A DNA stretch of 64,000 bases from Bradysia coprophila (GCF_014529535.1 NW_023503375.1:5290491-5354490), one strand, 5' to 3'. Shown: positions 1 through 11,864, counted from the stretch's first letter. The notes: generated by a model from the letters alone, not told the origin. Translations and numbers: made by a program.

Positions 1-1536
1 TGAGATCGGCCTGTACGAGGTTACTTTTTCTGGCGGTTTATCTGGTTTTCTTAGCATAATTACTTGCGCAATTTTGAAGCTTTTTGGTACATATTTGAAT
101 TTAAGGCATGCATTGAACAGATATGTAATCATGTACACCGCATGTGCTGGCAGTTCTTTCAATACTCCTGGTGCTAATTCATCTATACCTGGAGCCTTTT
201 TCTTGTTTAGTTTATCTATTTCTGTTGCAATTTCATATGGAGTGAATTTTTTGAACTTTTTGTCAGGTCGGTAGGTTGGTGTTGTGTCTACATTTGATTG
301 TATGTCATTGTGAGGTTGAAAGACTTCTGCAAGATGTTTTGCAAAGAATTCCGTTTTTTCAGTATCCTTTCGTAACCAAATACCTCTGGAGTCTTTTATG
401 GGAGGGATTTGGACGCATGGGCGTTTGAATCGTCTCGTCGCTTTCCATAGAGAGTAGTCTCTATCTTTACTCGAACTTAAATTGCTTAGGTAGTTTTCAA
501 AACTTTCTTGTCTATACTGCTTTGTAACTTTATTAACTCTGTTACTAATATTGTTGAAGATTCTTTTGTCACTTTGGTTTCTGCTCCTATGCCAAAGTCT
601 TCTCGCTTTTCTCCTTTCCTTGATAAGCTCTCTTATTTCGGCTGGATAATTGATTTCGTGAATAAGTTTTTCTTTTGGTTCCGGAGTTGCTGTTCTTGCC
701 GCAATTTGCAGAAGATTGATAAAATTTTCCGTTTGTAGATCAAGCTCCTGTTTTGATTTCAGGCTAGCGTTGAGGTTGATTGACTCTTCAACTAAATTTC
801 TGAAGAGTTCCCAGTCGGTGCATTTGTTAGTTAGATTTTCTTTTTTCTTTTTTAGTATGACTGTAGCATTGAGATTAAGAATCACTGGTGTATGATCTGA
901 TGTCAGGTCCACCATGTTTACTACTTCCATGTTGTTGTGTGATATTCCTCTTGAAATGAAGAAATCCAATAGATCTGGTACCTTTTTCTGGTCTGTAGGC
1001 CAGTACGTTGGCTTACGGCCGGAGTGGTAACTACAGTTTTCTTTTTTGATTGCGTTTAGAAGACCGTTGCCTTTAACCGGAGTTATCAGCCTCGCTCCCC
1101 ATGCTGTGTGTTTCGTGTTGAAGTCACCTCCAATGATGAACCTTTGGCCCAATATTCCGAAGATTTCCATCCATTCTGAATATATTGGAGTAGATTTTGG
1201 TGGGCAATATGCGGCAGCTATATTTACATCTTGATTGTTGAACTGAATTGTAATTACAGTCGCTTGTATAAACTCTTTCTGTATGCTGTTTTGTGTATGA
1301 TATTTTATATTTTTTTTAATGATTATCGCTGAGCCTCCCCTGGCTCTTTCGTTCGGATGATTTGTCCAGTGGACTTCAAAACCTTTAATTGTTATGTGAC
1401 TTTTTTCGGTGAAATGTGTTTCAGATATAAAAGCAATATCTATGTTGTTTATTCGTAGGAAAATTTCCAACTCTTGAGCCCTAGCGTTGAGCCCATTTGC
1501 GTTCCAGTTCATGATGCGCAGGAACTTGCTTATCAT
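1..1536 (-). CDS. Jockey-clade non-LTR retrotransposon ORF2 (endonuclease + reverse transcriptase), cut by window edge
   Basis: On the minus strand an uninterrupted frame of 512 codons starts at the ATG at 1536 and runs off position 1. The N-terminal ~240 residues are an APE-type endonuclease, with the family motifs SETHF, GGDFNTKH and TSDHTPV. A linker follows. The reverse transcriptase begins near residue 445 with KKKAPGIDELAPG and reaches RKPDKPPEKVTSYRPIS at the edge. This is the enzyme that nicks target DNA and copies element RNA there (target-primed reverse transcription). The start codon overlaps the ORF1 stop as ATGA, which suggests coupled translation; a second in-frame ATG at 1512 (MNWNANG) is a possible alternative. 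No stop or frameshift is seen, so this half looks young. The catalytic YxDD motif lies outside the window. Confidence 0.93.
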   Translation of the reverse strand, partial: MISKFLRIMNWNANGLNARAQELEIFLRINNIDIAFISETHFTEKSHITIKGFEVHWTNHPNERARGGSAIIIKKNIKYHTQNSIQKEFIQATVITIQFNNQDVNIAAAYCPPKSTPIYSEWMEIFGILGQRFIIGGDFNTKHTAWGARLITPVKGNGLLNAIKKENCSYHSGRKPTYWPTDQKKVPDLLDFFISRGISHNNMEVVNMVDLTSDHTPVILNLNATVILKKKKENLTNKCTDWELFRNLVEESINLNASLKSKQELDLQTENFINLLQIAARTATPEPKEKLIHEINYPAEIRELIKERRKARRLWHRSRNQSDKRIFNNISNRVNKVTKQYRQESFENYLSNLSSSKDRDYSLWKATRRFKRPCVQIPPIKDSRGIWLRKDTEKTEFFAKHLAEVFQPHNDIQSNVDTTPTYRPDKKFKKFTPYEIATEIDKLNKKKAPGIDELAPGVLKELPAHAVYMITYLFNACLKFKYVPKSFKIAQVIMLRKPDKPPEKVTSYRPIS

Positions 1537-2908
1537 TTTTTGTTTTTGTTGACTTTAGTTTTTTGGGCAGTCGGTTTGTTTTCCAACTTTGCCAATCGGT
1601 TTGACAAAAGTCCAATACTTAGGTCAATATTGGTTTTTAGTTGTGTGAGCAATGACAGTATATCTGCGTTTGACGGCTCGTTCGTTTCAGAGTTTTCAAT
1701 TTTGTTTGATATTTTATTTTCTTTATTTTCCAAATTTTTTGTGACTTGCGCGAAAGTTAGTCCTTTTTTGACTTCCTTGTATTTTGTTGTAACTTCTAAG
1801 TTTTTTTCACTGAGCCGGTTTACTACCGACTTGGTTTGGTTTTGATTTTTGATTTTTTTCTGATATGTTGGGCAACCTTTATAATTTGCTGTGTGTCCTT
1901 CATTTTGGCAAAGGGCACATTTCGGAGTTACGTTTGGTCTCTTCGTACAGGCGCTTGTAGCATGTTTTCCGGCACATTTGACGCAAACTGGATTTCTCGT
2001 ACAAAAATTTTTTGTATGTCCTAGTTGCTGGCAGTTTATGCACTGAGGGATGGATTTTATTTGTTTGGGAGATTCTACTGTTATCTTACAGTGTAGAATG
2101 TTTTTAACAGCAAAAATCTCTTTATTGTTTTCTTTTTGTTTCAATTCAATTAGGAATAGAGGAAATTTTTTTTCCTCTGTAGTTCCGTCTTTGCCTTTGG
2201 TTTTTTTAACTATGTTTGTGATTTTAGTAGGCTCGTGGCCTAACTCAATTAAATCATCTGTTATTTCTTTTACATCACACGATGGATGTAATCCTCTAAT
2301 GACTGCACGAAAGCTTTTTTCACTTTTTAACTGGTATGTATAATATTCAATACCTTTGAATTCACTTTCTTCGGAACTTTGATTCTCAATGAATTTTTTG
2401 ACTTTCCTGTAGTCTTCTTCGTTTTGCAGAGTGACTTTTACGTCATTGCTGGCGACTGATTGAACTGTGCTGTTGTAGCCATTTCCAAAATTTTTTTGCT
2501 GAATTTGTTAAAATCGGTTACATTGCTTACATTAAAAGGTGGCGGCAATGGCGGGTTTGGATTTTTCTGGTTTGATTCCGTTAATTTCGGTGATTTTTCT
2601 TTGGTGGATGAATTTTTTTGGTTGTTGTTTTTACGTCTTCTTTTAACTGATTGAGTTTTAAATGGATCAATTTCTTTTTCCAAATCACTTTCATCTGTGG
2701 TATAGACGATTTGTTTTCCGTCATCTCCAGATTTTAAATGATCCGTTATAGCTTTTTGTAGTGAATTTTCTAGCTCAGCTATCTTTTTCTTTAGCTCGTC
2801 ATTTTCAGCACAAAGTTTTTGAGCTAAATTATTGTTTTGTATTAGCAGATCATATTCTGATTGCTTAATTTTAACACTGGGTTCATTTTTTGGCGATGAG
2901 CCAAACAT
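1533..2908 (-). CDS. Jockey-like ORF1 (gag-like RNA-binding protein), one frameshift
   Basis: The ATG at 2908 opens a frame with a coiled-coil-like N-terminus rich in K, E, L and N (residues ~15-55), then a basic KRRRKNNN tract. That frame stops at 2438. The protein resumes in the next frame and contains a PRE_C2HC-type segment (FRAVIRGLHPSCDVKEI) and three zinc knuckles: CINCQQLGHTKNFC, CVKCAGKHATSAC and CALCQNEGHTANYKGC. This is the Jockey gag layout, a nucleic-acid-binding protein that packages element RNA. The frame change must lie between about 2441 and 2510, where a run of seven A (minus strand, 2491-2497) sits. With one -1 shift the protein is about 458 aa. A simple indel is the likeliest cause; a translational frameshift cannot be excluded. 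The stop is TGA followed directly by TAA. Confidence 0.88.
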
Positions 2909-3058
2909 TTTAATTTAATTATTTATGATTCACAATGTTATTGACACTAAACTATGTTGCATATGAACACTATTTATTGCGCAGTTAATATGAATCATTT
3001 CTTTATTCTATACAGATAATTGATTGTTTTTATTTTAAATGTTTCTTTTTTCACTAAA

Positions 3059-3230
3059 TTGTCACTTTTACTCGTATTACAATTGAATCACAAGTATGCA
3101 ACGTAGTACAAGGAAATGTCAATGACTTGGTTAGTCATAATTAAATAGGTTGTCACTCTTACTCATATTACACGTGAATCACAATGAAATATATGTAATT
3201 AATGAAGTGTTGATGACTTGATTAGTCATT
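3059..3230. repeat. Two imperfect ~80-bp direct repeats upstream of the Jockey-like element
   Basis: Copies at 3059-3140 and 3150-3229 share a start (TTGTCACT, then ACTCRTATTAC), a middle (TGAATCACAA) and an end (ATGACTTGRTTAGTCAT). They sit just 5' of ORF1. They may be 5'-UTR monomers of the retrotransposon, but this is inferred from position only. Confidence 0.6.
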
Positions 3231-4090
3231 CATTAGTAAGAAATCATTACTGAATTTATTTATTTTTTAATTTCTGTTTGAACTGTTTATATTTTTATTA
3301 AGAGCAAAATAAAAATACGTCTGTTCACTCGAACGGTCGAATGAAGAATGCAGTTATATACAAAGTAACTTAAACTTTTGATGCCAAAATTGTATATTGA
3401 TTCGATGAACGAAGAGTCACTGAACTTTAGGTAAAAGTAAAGTAAAGTAAAGAGACTCAGTAGATAGACGCTTCTAGTTCCTCGTTTTACTCTCTTTCCT
3501 TTTTTTTAATATAATTTTCACTAATGGGAAAGTTCAGAATGAGAATTTTCTTTTCATACACACAATCGCAATGCCAATACTCGGATGTAAATCGATTTCC
3601 TGTTGAATTGATGTGAAAGCAACAAGTGCGAACCCAAAATCTTTCTTGATTCCTTTGAGTCGTAACATCAAAGAGTATTTACTTATTCAATAAAATTTCA
3701 GTTAAAATCATTTCATTTGGAAAATTTGTGGATTATCTGTTACCTGTTACCGTTTCCTAACGAACACATCATTGGTTTGCGGTTTTATTATTCTTTCCCG
3801 TTCGGTTTTTGCTGTGGGATATGATGCCTTGTTTTTGTCTGACTATTTTATATATTTAGTTAAACGGATAGATTAAGGCAAGGGATGTAGTAACATGCCT
3901 TAGAATTTCTACCATGGATCACATTTCCCTAATTATTCATGTTTCTATGTATAGGTTGAACGTTTTTCGTTCAATTAGTAATAGGCATCAGAAGTTAGAG
4001 TTGCCGCCAAATTAATTGATAGACAATACGAGTGCGAGTGAGTAGCAACGGCAAAATCCCTATGATATGGTTGCCTCAAACACTCCTAAC
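3231..4090. other. No gene seen
   Basis: AT-rich sequence with stops in all frames. The only visible structure is a short TAAAG-type tandem run near 3430-3453. Confidence 0.5.
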
Positions 4091-4094
4091 ATCA

Positions 4095-4745
4095 TTCTCT
4101 TTCCTCCGCAAATTTGTAAGTATCATTTTTACCGAGTTATATAGTTCTTACTAAAATCCAATATGGCGTCTGGCGGCCATTTTATTATGCAACTAAAAAC
4201 ATTTCCCTGCTTAAATGCTTTATTAACTGTCAAACGAAAAAAAAACATGAAAAATTATAAAAGTTTACTCGAGATATGGTCAAACACTCTCTTCCCTGTG
4301 CTGCCGAGAAGCTCACTCCAAGGGATCTAACTGAAGACCGAATTTCATCGGAATCATCGACAAATCTCCAATAAAGCAAATTTAGTCGAAATCTGTTCAA
4401 ATTCGACCTGCATGACCTAAGCGCTTAGCGTCAAGAACTTGGCTTACACCAAATGGTCTAACTGACATGACGAGTGGTCATACGATTTCTGAAAACGTTT
4501 TTTTGCGTAATGGCATTGCGTTTCATTTGAGGGATTTACAAGTGTAACGTTTAAACATTCGGAGATATCTTCGAAAAATCCTCTCAGCTTGTGATGGAAT
4601 CCCCAAAATCGCCATTTTCGAACTTAGAAAAAAAGGATTTTCAGTACAAGAATCATTTCAAAAGGTTTCTCCTTACTCAGGTATTCCAACTCAACGTGTT
4701 AAAAACGTACGAGTAAAGATATAAGACCCCGTTCTTTGCATGGCA
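4095..4745 (+). repeat. Dispersed non-coding repeat (CCCCGTAC family), copy 1, degraded
   Basis: It shares blocks with copies at 32.9, 41.9 and 50.2 kb: 'AAAATCCAATATGGCG..' followed by a GCCATTTT motif, a TTTACTCGAGATAT motif, and 'TTTACAAGTGTAACGTTT' with 'CGGAGATAT'. It ends in AAGACCCCGTTCTTTGC, a decayed form of the family terminus. No coding potential is seen. The class is unknown. Confidence 0.65.
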
Positions 4746-4749
4746 CTTC

Positions 4750-5875
4750 CCTAAGAAGTAACAGATTTAACAATCACCGGATCCGTTTGTAATAGGATGA
4801 AAACTATAGAAACGTAACTCGAATTACTTTAAACTCCATGTTTGCCCAGAACATAACTTTTCATTGAAAAGTTTTTAATATGTCAAATCTAGTACTTCAA
4901 AATATAAGAACCACACACAGCAGTGGATTAAAATGGAGTTTACAAAAAAAGGAAACAGTTCCAGTCTTCCTTTCCACAACTGTACTGAATTACCTAAATG
5001 TGAAAATTCTTTAAATTTATAATGTTCATTGTGCGATAATCTCAAATCAACTACATTATTACTCAGACCGCCGACAGATCTGTGGTTGTCGGTGAAAATC
5101 AATCATTGAATTTTGAATTTTATTTACAATTACACGAAGTTACAAACGAAATCCATTTTCGAATTGGTGGAGAATTATTTCATCTTGAGAATCCATTAGG
5201 TTAGCTCATGCAAAACTTTAGCAAACTCAGTTAAGTTGCATCGAAATGACAACTATAATACTCGACACACCAGATAGGTTGGATGTATAAATGTGTGTGT
5301 GTTGTTCCTTCAATTTTGATGTCTAGGCAATTAATGTCATCTGATAATTTGCATATCGTAATGGAGTTATATGTTCAGTATGGAGATGCGCAAGGAGATG
5401 CATTTATATATATACTCAACGGTATGCTTTGTAAAGCTTGTGCAATGATTAACTCTTTCGCTTCCCGAAGAAATTAAATTTGCATAAAGGAGAAACTTTG
5501 GAAACAAGTTTAAAACATTTTAATGTTAATTTGCTGAATGTATGCACGAAAATGAAAATGTAGTGTACGATTCTGCATTCACCCTAAGCTATAATATGTT
5601 TGAAGGAAACGGGATATGGTTTTGTAATATTAAACATAACATTTTCGTTAAATTTATTATTATTCAGTTTAAATTGCAAATTAATAAATTTGTATTTTAC
5701 GCCGAAGTGTGTGAGAAAATCAGCAATGTCACATTGAAGTGAGTGTTCGATAATCTTAAAACGCAACAAATCTGTGACATCTGATAAAAACATGAGGATG
5801 ACAGGAAAATATGGTTCTACTTCATGTTGAATACGTATTCTAAATATAGAGCACGTAAAATCTTATTCTGGAAAA
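4750..5875. other. No gene seen
   Basis: Only short chance reading frames without recognisable domains. Nothing repetitive is obvious apart from the approach to the tandem array at 5880. Confidence 0.4.
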
Positions 5876-5879
5876 AATG

Positions 5880-6206
5880 AGTTCTGGAGCCACAACCTGA
5901 CCAATGGCAGAATTAAGTCATGGGAGTCACAACCTGACCAAAATATATGAAGAATGGCAGAAATGAGTTCTGGAGTAACAATCTGACCAAAATATATGAA
6001 GAATGGCAGAAATGAGTTCTGGAGTAACAATCTGACCAAAATAAATGGGGAATGGCAGAATTAAGTCATGGAGTCACAACCTGACGAAAATATATGGAGA
6101 ATGGCAGAATTAAGTCATGGAGTCACAACCTGACCAAAATATATGGAGAATGGCAGAATTGAGTTCTGAAGTAACAACCAAACCAAAATATATGGAGAAT
6201 GGCAGA
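5880..6206 (+). repeat. Tandem array, ~57-bp monomer (left block)
   Basis: About six imperfect units of the type ATGGCAGAATTAAGTCATGG + AGTCACAACCTGACCAAAAT + ATATGGAGA. The same units resume at 7846 in the same orientation, so the two blocks were probably one array split by the foldback element between them. Confidence 0.9.
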
Positions 6207-6211
6207 ATGGC

Positions 6212-7845
6212 ATCTATTTTTTTGTCAGCAAATTTATTCTTTTAGTAGCAAAATTATTTATTTCATCAGCAAATTTATTCTTTTTTTCTGCAAATTTATT
6301 TTTTTAGCAGCAAATTTAATCTTTTTTATCAGCAAATTTAGTGTTTTGTATCAGCAAAATTAGTCTTATTTTCAGCAAACTTATTAGTACTCGAACAGCA
6401 TCTTTATTGCTTTCTGAGCAGCAATATTACTGACTTTAAGCAGCAAAAATAATTCTTTTGCAGCCAATCCCTGGCAGCAAATTTATTACTTTGTAGTCAG
6501 CAAATTTATTGTTTTGTAATATGCACTTTTAATGCCTTCGAACAGCAAAATTAATACCTCGAAGTTATTGCTTTTTGTCAGCAAATTTATTAGTGTTTCA
6601 ATTGCAAATTTATTTTTTTATAAGTAGGAAAATTACTATCTTCAATCAGCATATGTCCCGCAGTAGGACATATAAAATTATATCACTAACACCACTAACA
6701 CGAAAACGTCAACTCAACAAGCGACGAAAAGTAGAACTTTCCGTTGCCTTTATTGCGAAAAACGTTGTACACAACTCGGTGATAGATCTTTTAGGCACAC
6801 GATGTGTATTGTCACGCTCGACCTGCGGTATCGAGTGACAATCTACACACCTAGTGCCTAAAAAAGCATTTATCCCTCGATTTGAATGGGGCTTCGTAAT
6901 TTCGCTATGCGTAATTTCTAGGATGCACACCTTTCATAATAATTTCACTTTAACTAAGTTTACGGATCGCTCGGCGTGTTAAAACGCTCTTTATGGGCAA
7001 TGAATTACACAGACTAATTATTAGACGATGCGAGAGAAAAAAAAATTAACTCCTAAGTTACCGACACCGTTCCGGCGCCCGGCTCGCATTGCGGCCCTCC
7101 GCTTCGCTCCGGGGCAATGGGCCGGATCGCTCGGCGTGTTAAAACGCTTTTTAAGTGCAATGAAAATTGGTATCCATTTCGTAAAAAGAAATGAATTGTC
7201 CGTGTAGTGTCAATAACTATTTACGTTGACGTAAGACGTGAAATAGTAATTTCTGCAGCTAGTTGCGAAAAGTGGTAGTTTGTGTCACTAGATGTAATGT
7301 TATCAAACGTGCGAAGCGAGCGAAGCATGTGACAAAAACTACCACTTTCACAACGTGTTGCATACAACGTTTTCTGCAACCAGCTACGAAAAATGAACTT
7401 TTGAAAATTGTTACACTGCGATTATATATCTCAATAGCCGAATGGTTAGAGGTGTTGCTCGATAAGCATTGGGTTTTGGTGTCCATTTCACCACTAGTGA
7501 CGAAAAGAATATATGAAAATCCATTTCACCAAAAATAGATAAAAAATAGCTAAAATAAACAATTAATTTTGCTGATGACGAATAAATAAATTTGTTGACA
7601 AAAGTATTAACTTTGCTGATAGAAATAAATAAATTTGCTGCTAAAAAATAGCTAAAAAAATATTTAATTTTGCAGATTGCAAAAAAATAAATGTGCTGAC
7701 AAAATAAGATTAAATTTGCTGCTTCAAAAAAATAAATTTGCAGACGAAGAATTAAATTTGGTCACAATAGCAATAAATTTGCTGAACTAAAAAAATAATT
7801 TTGCTGCAAAAAAAGAATAATTTTGCTGACAAAAAAAGATTTCCC
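6212..7845. mobile_element. Foldback-like transposable element inserted in the tandem array
   Basis: The left arm (6212-~6620) is built of many degenerate copies of 'CAGCAAATTTATTCTTTT'. The right arm (~7555-7845) carries the inverse, 'AATAAATTTGCTGACAAA'. The outermost parts match as an inverted repeat (ATCTTTTTTTGTCAGCAAA). Long terminal inverted repeats made of short tandem units are the hallmark of Foldback/Galileo-type elements. The middle contains hairpins (6788-6862; 7087-7119) and a repeated block, GGATCGCTCGGCGTGTTAAA, at 6964 and 7123. No transposase frame is present, so it is non-autonomous. The flanks both read ATGGC (6207-6211 and 7846-7850), a possible target duplication. Confidence 0.72.
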
Positions 7846-8290
7846 ATGGCAGAATTAAGTCATGGAGTCACAACCTGACCAAAATATATGGAGAATGTCT
7901 CTTTTCTGTAGTCACAATCTGACCAAGATATATCGGGAATGGCAGAAATGAGTTCTGTAGTAACAACCTGACCAAAATATATGGAGAATGGCAGAATTAA
8001 GTCATGGAGTCACGACCAAAATATATGGAAAATGGCAGAAATGAGTTCTGGAGTAACAATCTGACCAAAATAAATGGGGAATGGCAGAATTAAGTCATGG
8101 AGTCACAACCTGACAAAATATATGGGAAATGGCAGATTAAGTCATGGAGTCACAACCTGGCCAAAATATATGGGGTATGGCAGAAATGTAACAACCCTAC
8201 CAAAATTTATGGGGGACGGAAGAAATGAGTCATGCAGTCACAACCTGACGAATACATATGGGGAATGGCAGAAGTGAGTAATGGAGTCTG
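7846..8290 (+). repeat. Tandem array, ~57-bp monomer (right block)
   Basis: Continuation of the array at 5880-6206, about eight units, more degenerate toward 8290. A 67-codon open frame at 8074-8277 is only the repeat read through and is not a gene. Confidence 0.88.
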
Positions 8291-10780
8291 AAGTTGACCC
8301 AAATGTATAACGTAGCTCCTTAGAATTGTTTACATACTGGAGCTACGAGGATCATTTGTAATCGATATATTTTTACGGAAACTAAATGAAAATGAAATGT
8401 ATGGAATTACAGAATTGAGTCATGGAATTTCAGGTTGATTAAAATAAATGTAAAATGGCGAAATTAGAACAATAGTAATAAAAATGAGAATCACATCGAA
8501 TGAGGTTAGAGAATGAAGAAGGAAATTTAAATTACATTTTTTATGGAAATCAACGACAAAAGTAAACGATGGACTTTTGCAACATGTGGTCTTATAGAAA
8601 AACATTTGGGATACAACTAAAGAAGTACAGGACTTGACGTCAATATGTTGAATACATTCATTTATTTATTCAAAGCGAAAAAAAAGACTGTTGAATTATT
8701 TCGAACAAAAGATGTAATAGGTTTTATCCTTCCTAAATGTTTACCGATATCCGATATCTTTTGGGTGGCTTGGCTTACTGCCGACTACAGGCTTTATCGA
8801 TACGATATATCTGAGAAGATGAAACATTTTTGTCATGGTCAAAGGGTCTATTTTTCTATTCCTAAGACGTTTGATAGAACGGAGAAGTAAAATGCATTAA
8901 ATAGCATTCGCGCAATGTGAAACCAATTTTATTTTAAATATCGTACAAGTCAATGAGATTGTTCAATTAATAAACTTAGCCGTTGAAAAGTCAACTGTTC
9001 AACACCAAAAATAGTGAAATTTCAATCGAAAACAATTTATAAAACCCATTATCAACTGGACAATTTTAATTGACAATTTGATAGTTTCATGCGATCAAAT
9101 GTAGCAATTTAACAAACAAATAAAAAAAAATATTTCCATACAAATTGAGCGTAATTGAAATGAACAATCGTTTCAGCTTCGTTAGTGCAGACAATGTGAA
9201 TCCATAGTTAAGTGGAAAATATATTCAAATCAAATGCCATACATCCGATTGTATTTGCAAAAATGCGCTTATTGAGAGATGATTAATTTAAAATATCAGC
9301 GATGTCAGGTGCTAAAACAGCTCCACTCAAAGTTTCATTCAATTCAAAATTTATTCGGTTGTACACGTTTGAATGATTTTGTGATTAAAAGCCGTGAACC
9401 GGACCGTGTATATGGATGTCTGAAGTAAAAATTCATGGAATAATGTTAAAGTTCAACCCAGGCTTTGACAAGGATTGCTTTTAATCTTGTCGGGACATAA
9501 ACTGCATTTTACCTCCCACTTCGTCAGTTTGTTTACTTCCCGCTAGCAAGTAATTGAAAATTTCAACACAGTACAGTCAGTAAACGTCAACAAATTAAGG
9601 ATTTGTGTGGAGTTGGATACATTTTTCCAATCTGTTAGTGTACTTAATGTCAGCAGCGAGTTGGACGTTAGTACACGTGTCAACTAATTTTACCCGAAAC
9701 GGTCAGGTAAAGTGAACTTTACTTCACTGCGGCTAACCTTTACCTTACATATTACTTACCAATGGGGCAAATGATGGAAAGGATACTTCTTGTGTGAAAT
9801 TTACCGATCGAGGCGTCGTCGAGGTCGGTAAACACACTTCACAAAATACCTTACTCAGCAATATGGGACAAATGATGGATGTCGCTCTTCTTATCGATCT
9901 GAGGCAAAGCCGAGTTAGCAATGTACTATTTTAATGAGTGCGAAATATACCGGACAGACAGATTGATATCGATTCTATATGGTGTGGCGATACAGGCGAT
10001 AGGAAACACATTCGTGTATACAAGCGAGGCATGAATTCTCCTTTCGATAGAATACACGGACCCAATAAAATTTACAATAAATCGCTAAAATTTACTGAAA
10101 ACAATTTGCATGTTTAGTAGGATTTTCTTGGATTAATTCCTATTGAGCGCATCGTGACTGTTCCCCTTCGTTGCGTATTTGTTTATTTATATACCTATCT
10201 TACAGGATTAACAAGCGAATACGTTACAATTATTTCTGGCATACAGCATTTGCCATATAGTATGTGTTCGAGAGTGGAGCCGATTACATTACGCTTCAGA
10301 AATAAGCTTATGCTTCCGATGAAAGTGTATCTCTTTTAAACAATTTAGAAAGCGAATCTCATCAAAATTTCTAAAATTTCCGAAATTTAAATTCTCATTT
10401 TAAAACAATTAATATCGTCTCACGTGTTGACGGTATCAAATCGAGTACGAATCGTGATTTAATTTTCATCGTTTCAATTTACGGGGAAGAAATCTGATCG
10501 GTGATGGGAAAATGAAACGAATGAGTGTAATATGTGTAAAGTGTTTGTGTCAAACTTTGGACTTTTTATCAAAACAGAAAATAACTGTTTCAGAGATAAC
10601 ATTTTTCCCCATTCGGTGGAAACAGATTTCCGTCATTTGTACACCGCTCAAGAAAAGTTTTTCGAATTTACAATGCGATTTGTTTTGATTAAGCTGACGT
10701 CATTCTTAGATTATGCAAGATATTTGAAAAAAGAAAGTTTTTGAAAAGATTTATCCGGATAAATAATATTCAGGTCGTTC
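8291..10780. other. No gene seen; AT-rich intergenic DNA
   Basis: Only short unrecognised frames (for example 8645-8890, 81 codons, no known domain). A small GC-rich palindrome (CCGATCGAGGCGTCGTCGAG) near 9807 belongs to the hairpin-tip class that becomes dense after 10.8 kb. Confidence 0.4.
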
Positions 10781-10784
10781 AAGC

Positions 10785-11095
10785 CTCGAGGTCTCGCACC
10801 GGTCCTTCGGGCTCAGCATGACAAGACCTGAAGATTCAATGTGAATGGTGCATTAATGATGTTATGTAATAGTTATTTACATAAAAGTGATAGAAAGTTG
10901 AAAAGTAGAGTTTTCGTGTAAATTTTGTTGATCCGAGGCGAAGCCAAGGTCAATAAACACACTAAAACGAGGGATAAAGAGAAATGAAAAGTTAAAAAGT
11001 TGAGTTTTTGTGTGAATTTTGTTTGTCCGAGGCGAAGCTGAGGTCAATAAACAACCTAAAACTTTTATCCCGAGTTACGTAATGGATTTTACATG
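10785..11095. repeat. Hairpin-tipped repeat, two tandem half-copies
   Basis: Two direct copies (about 10899-10965 and 10984-11060) contain 'GAAAAGT..GAGTTTT' then 'GTCCGAGGCGAAGCTGAGGT' and 'CAATAAACA'. The same unit occurs as full palindromes at 13690-13800 and 14395-14545. The central CCGAGGCGAAGC..GAGG forms a GC-rich stem in otherwise AT-rich DNA. Confidence 0.65.
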
Positions 11096-11193
11096 CTTTT
11101 GAAACCTAAACCAAATTTCTTGTTTTCTCTAGGTAGGTGTGTAATAATCCTCTTTCAATCCTAGGGAAAACAAAAGCATGTAATAGTAGATTA

Positions 11194-11304
11194 CAGCAGA
11201 GACCATGTAAATGGCCGATTACATAAGCGCAAAGTTTGCGGGTCCGAGCAAAACGAGGCCCGCAATTGCGCTTGTGGAATCGGCCATTTACATGGTCTCT
11301 GCTG
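11194..11304. mobile_element. Palindromic MITE, TA-flanked (Tc1/mariner-like)
   Basis: The ends are CAGCAGAGACCATGTAAATG and its inverse complement, with near-perfect arms meeting around a GC-rich centre. It is flanked on both sides by TA (11192-11193 and 11305-11306). TIRs starting with CAG plus a TA duplication fit the Tc1/mariner superfamily. No transposase is encoded. Confidence 0.75.
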
Positions 11305-11315
11305 TATACTGCTTT

Positions 11316-11797
11316 AACGTGTACCCACTCGGTCGTTGAAAACATCAAAACGACTGTTTAACATCAATTTTCTTCATGCATTCTAAAACTGGATGAATTT
11401 TCACTGTACAAATACATTAAATTAAATTTCATTCACATCAGTAGGCCTTTTCTGGAATGAACTATCGTTGATGCGTTGTTTTGAAAATTTTGACAACCAT
11501 TGTGTTATTGCGAGTACGCAAATTGTTTTTCTTTATTAAAAGTACGTTGAATTGAGTCGATGGTGTTATCAAATCAAAAGTGCTACTCTAGTGGTGATTA
11601 TTGAATGTGTTATTTATGAAAAACAACTAAATTTCAGTGTGTGAAAACGATTTAATTTTCGAATAAGATCCATCCAAAATGAACTCGCCGGTAATGATTA
11701 CGGGCTAGACGCCGTGTAATGAGTGATCTGTCATTGATTATTTACATAGCGGTGAATTGCCTATGTAAACACAACGTACCGAGTGGGTACACGTTAA
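11316..11797. repeat. Segment bounded by inverted ACCGAGTGGGTACACGTTAA
   Basis: AACGTGTACCCACTCGGT at 11318 and its inverse at ~11779 bound about 480 bp of non-coding AT-rich sequence. It is probably another non-autonomous element lying between palindromes; the outer borders are unclear. Confidence 0.5.
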
Positions 11798-11864
11798 AAT
11801 ACTTTACGTGTTACGGCATGTTTCATTTTCATTTACATCGCCTAATCACGTAAAGCATTGTACT

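Noticed and set aside
7060..7145. GC-rich stretch suggesting rRNA (GGATCGCTCGGC..)
   Set aside because: It resembles 5.8S rRNA over only about ten bases. The block is a hairpin plus a copy of the sequence at 6964, so it is part of the mobile element.
7433..7490. tRNA-like A box (TAGCCGAATGGTTAGAGG)
   Set aside because: No B box or closing acceptor stem follows; it sits inside the foldback element. At most a tRNA relic.
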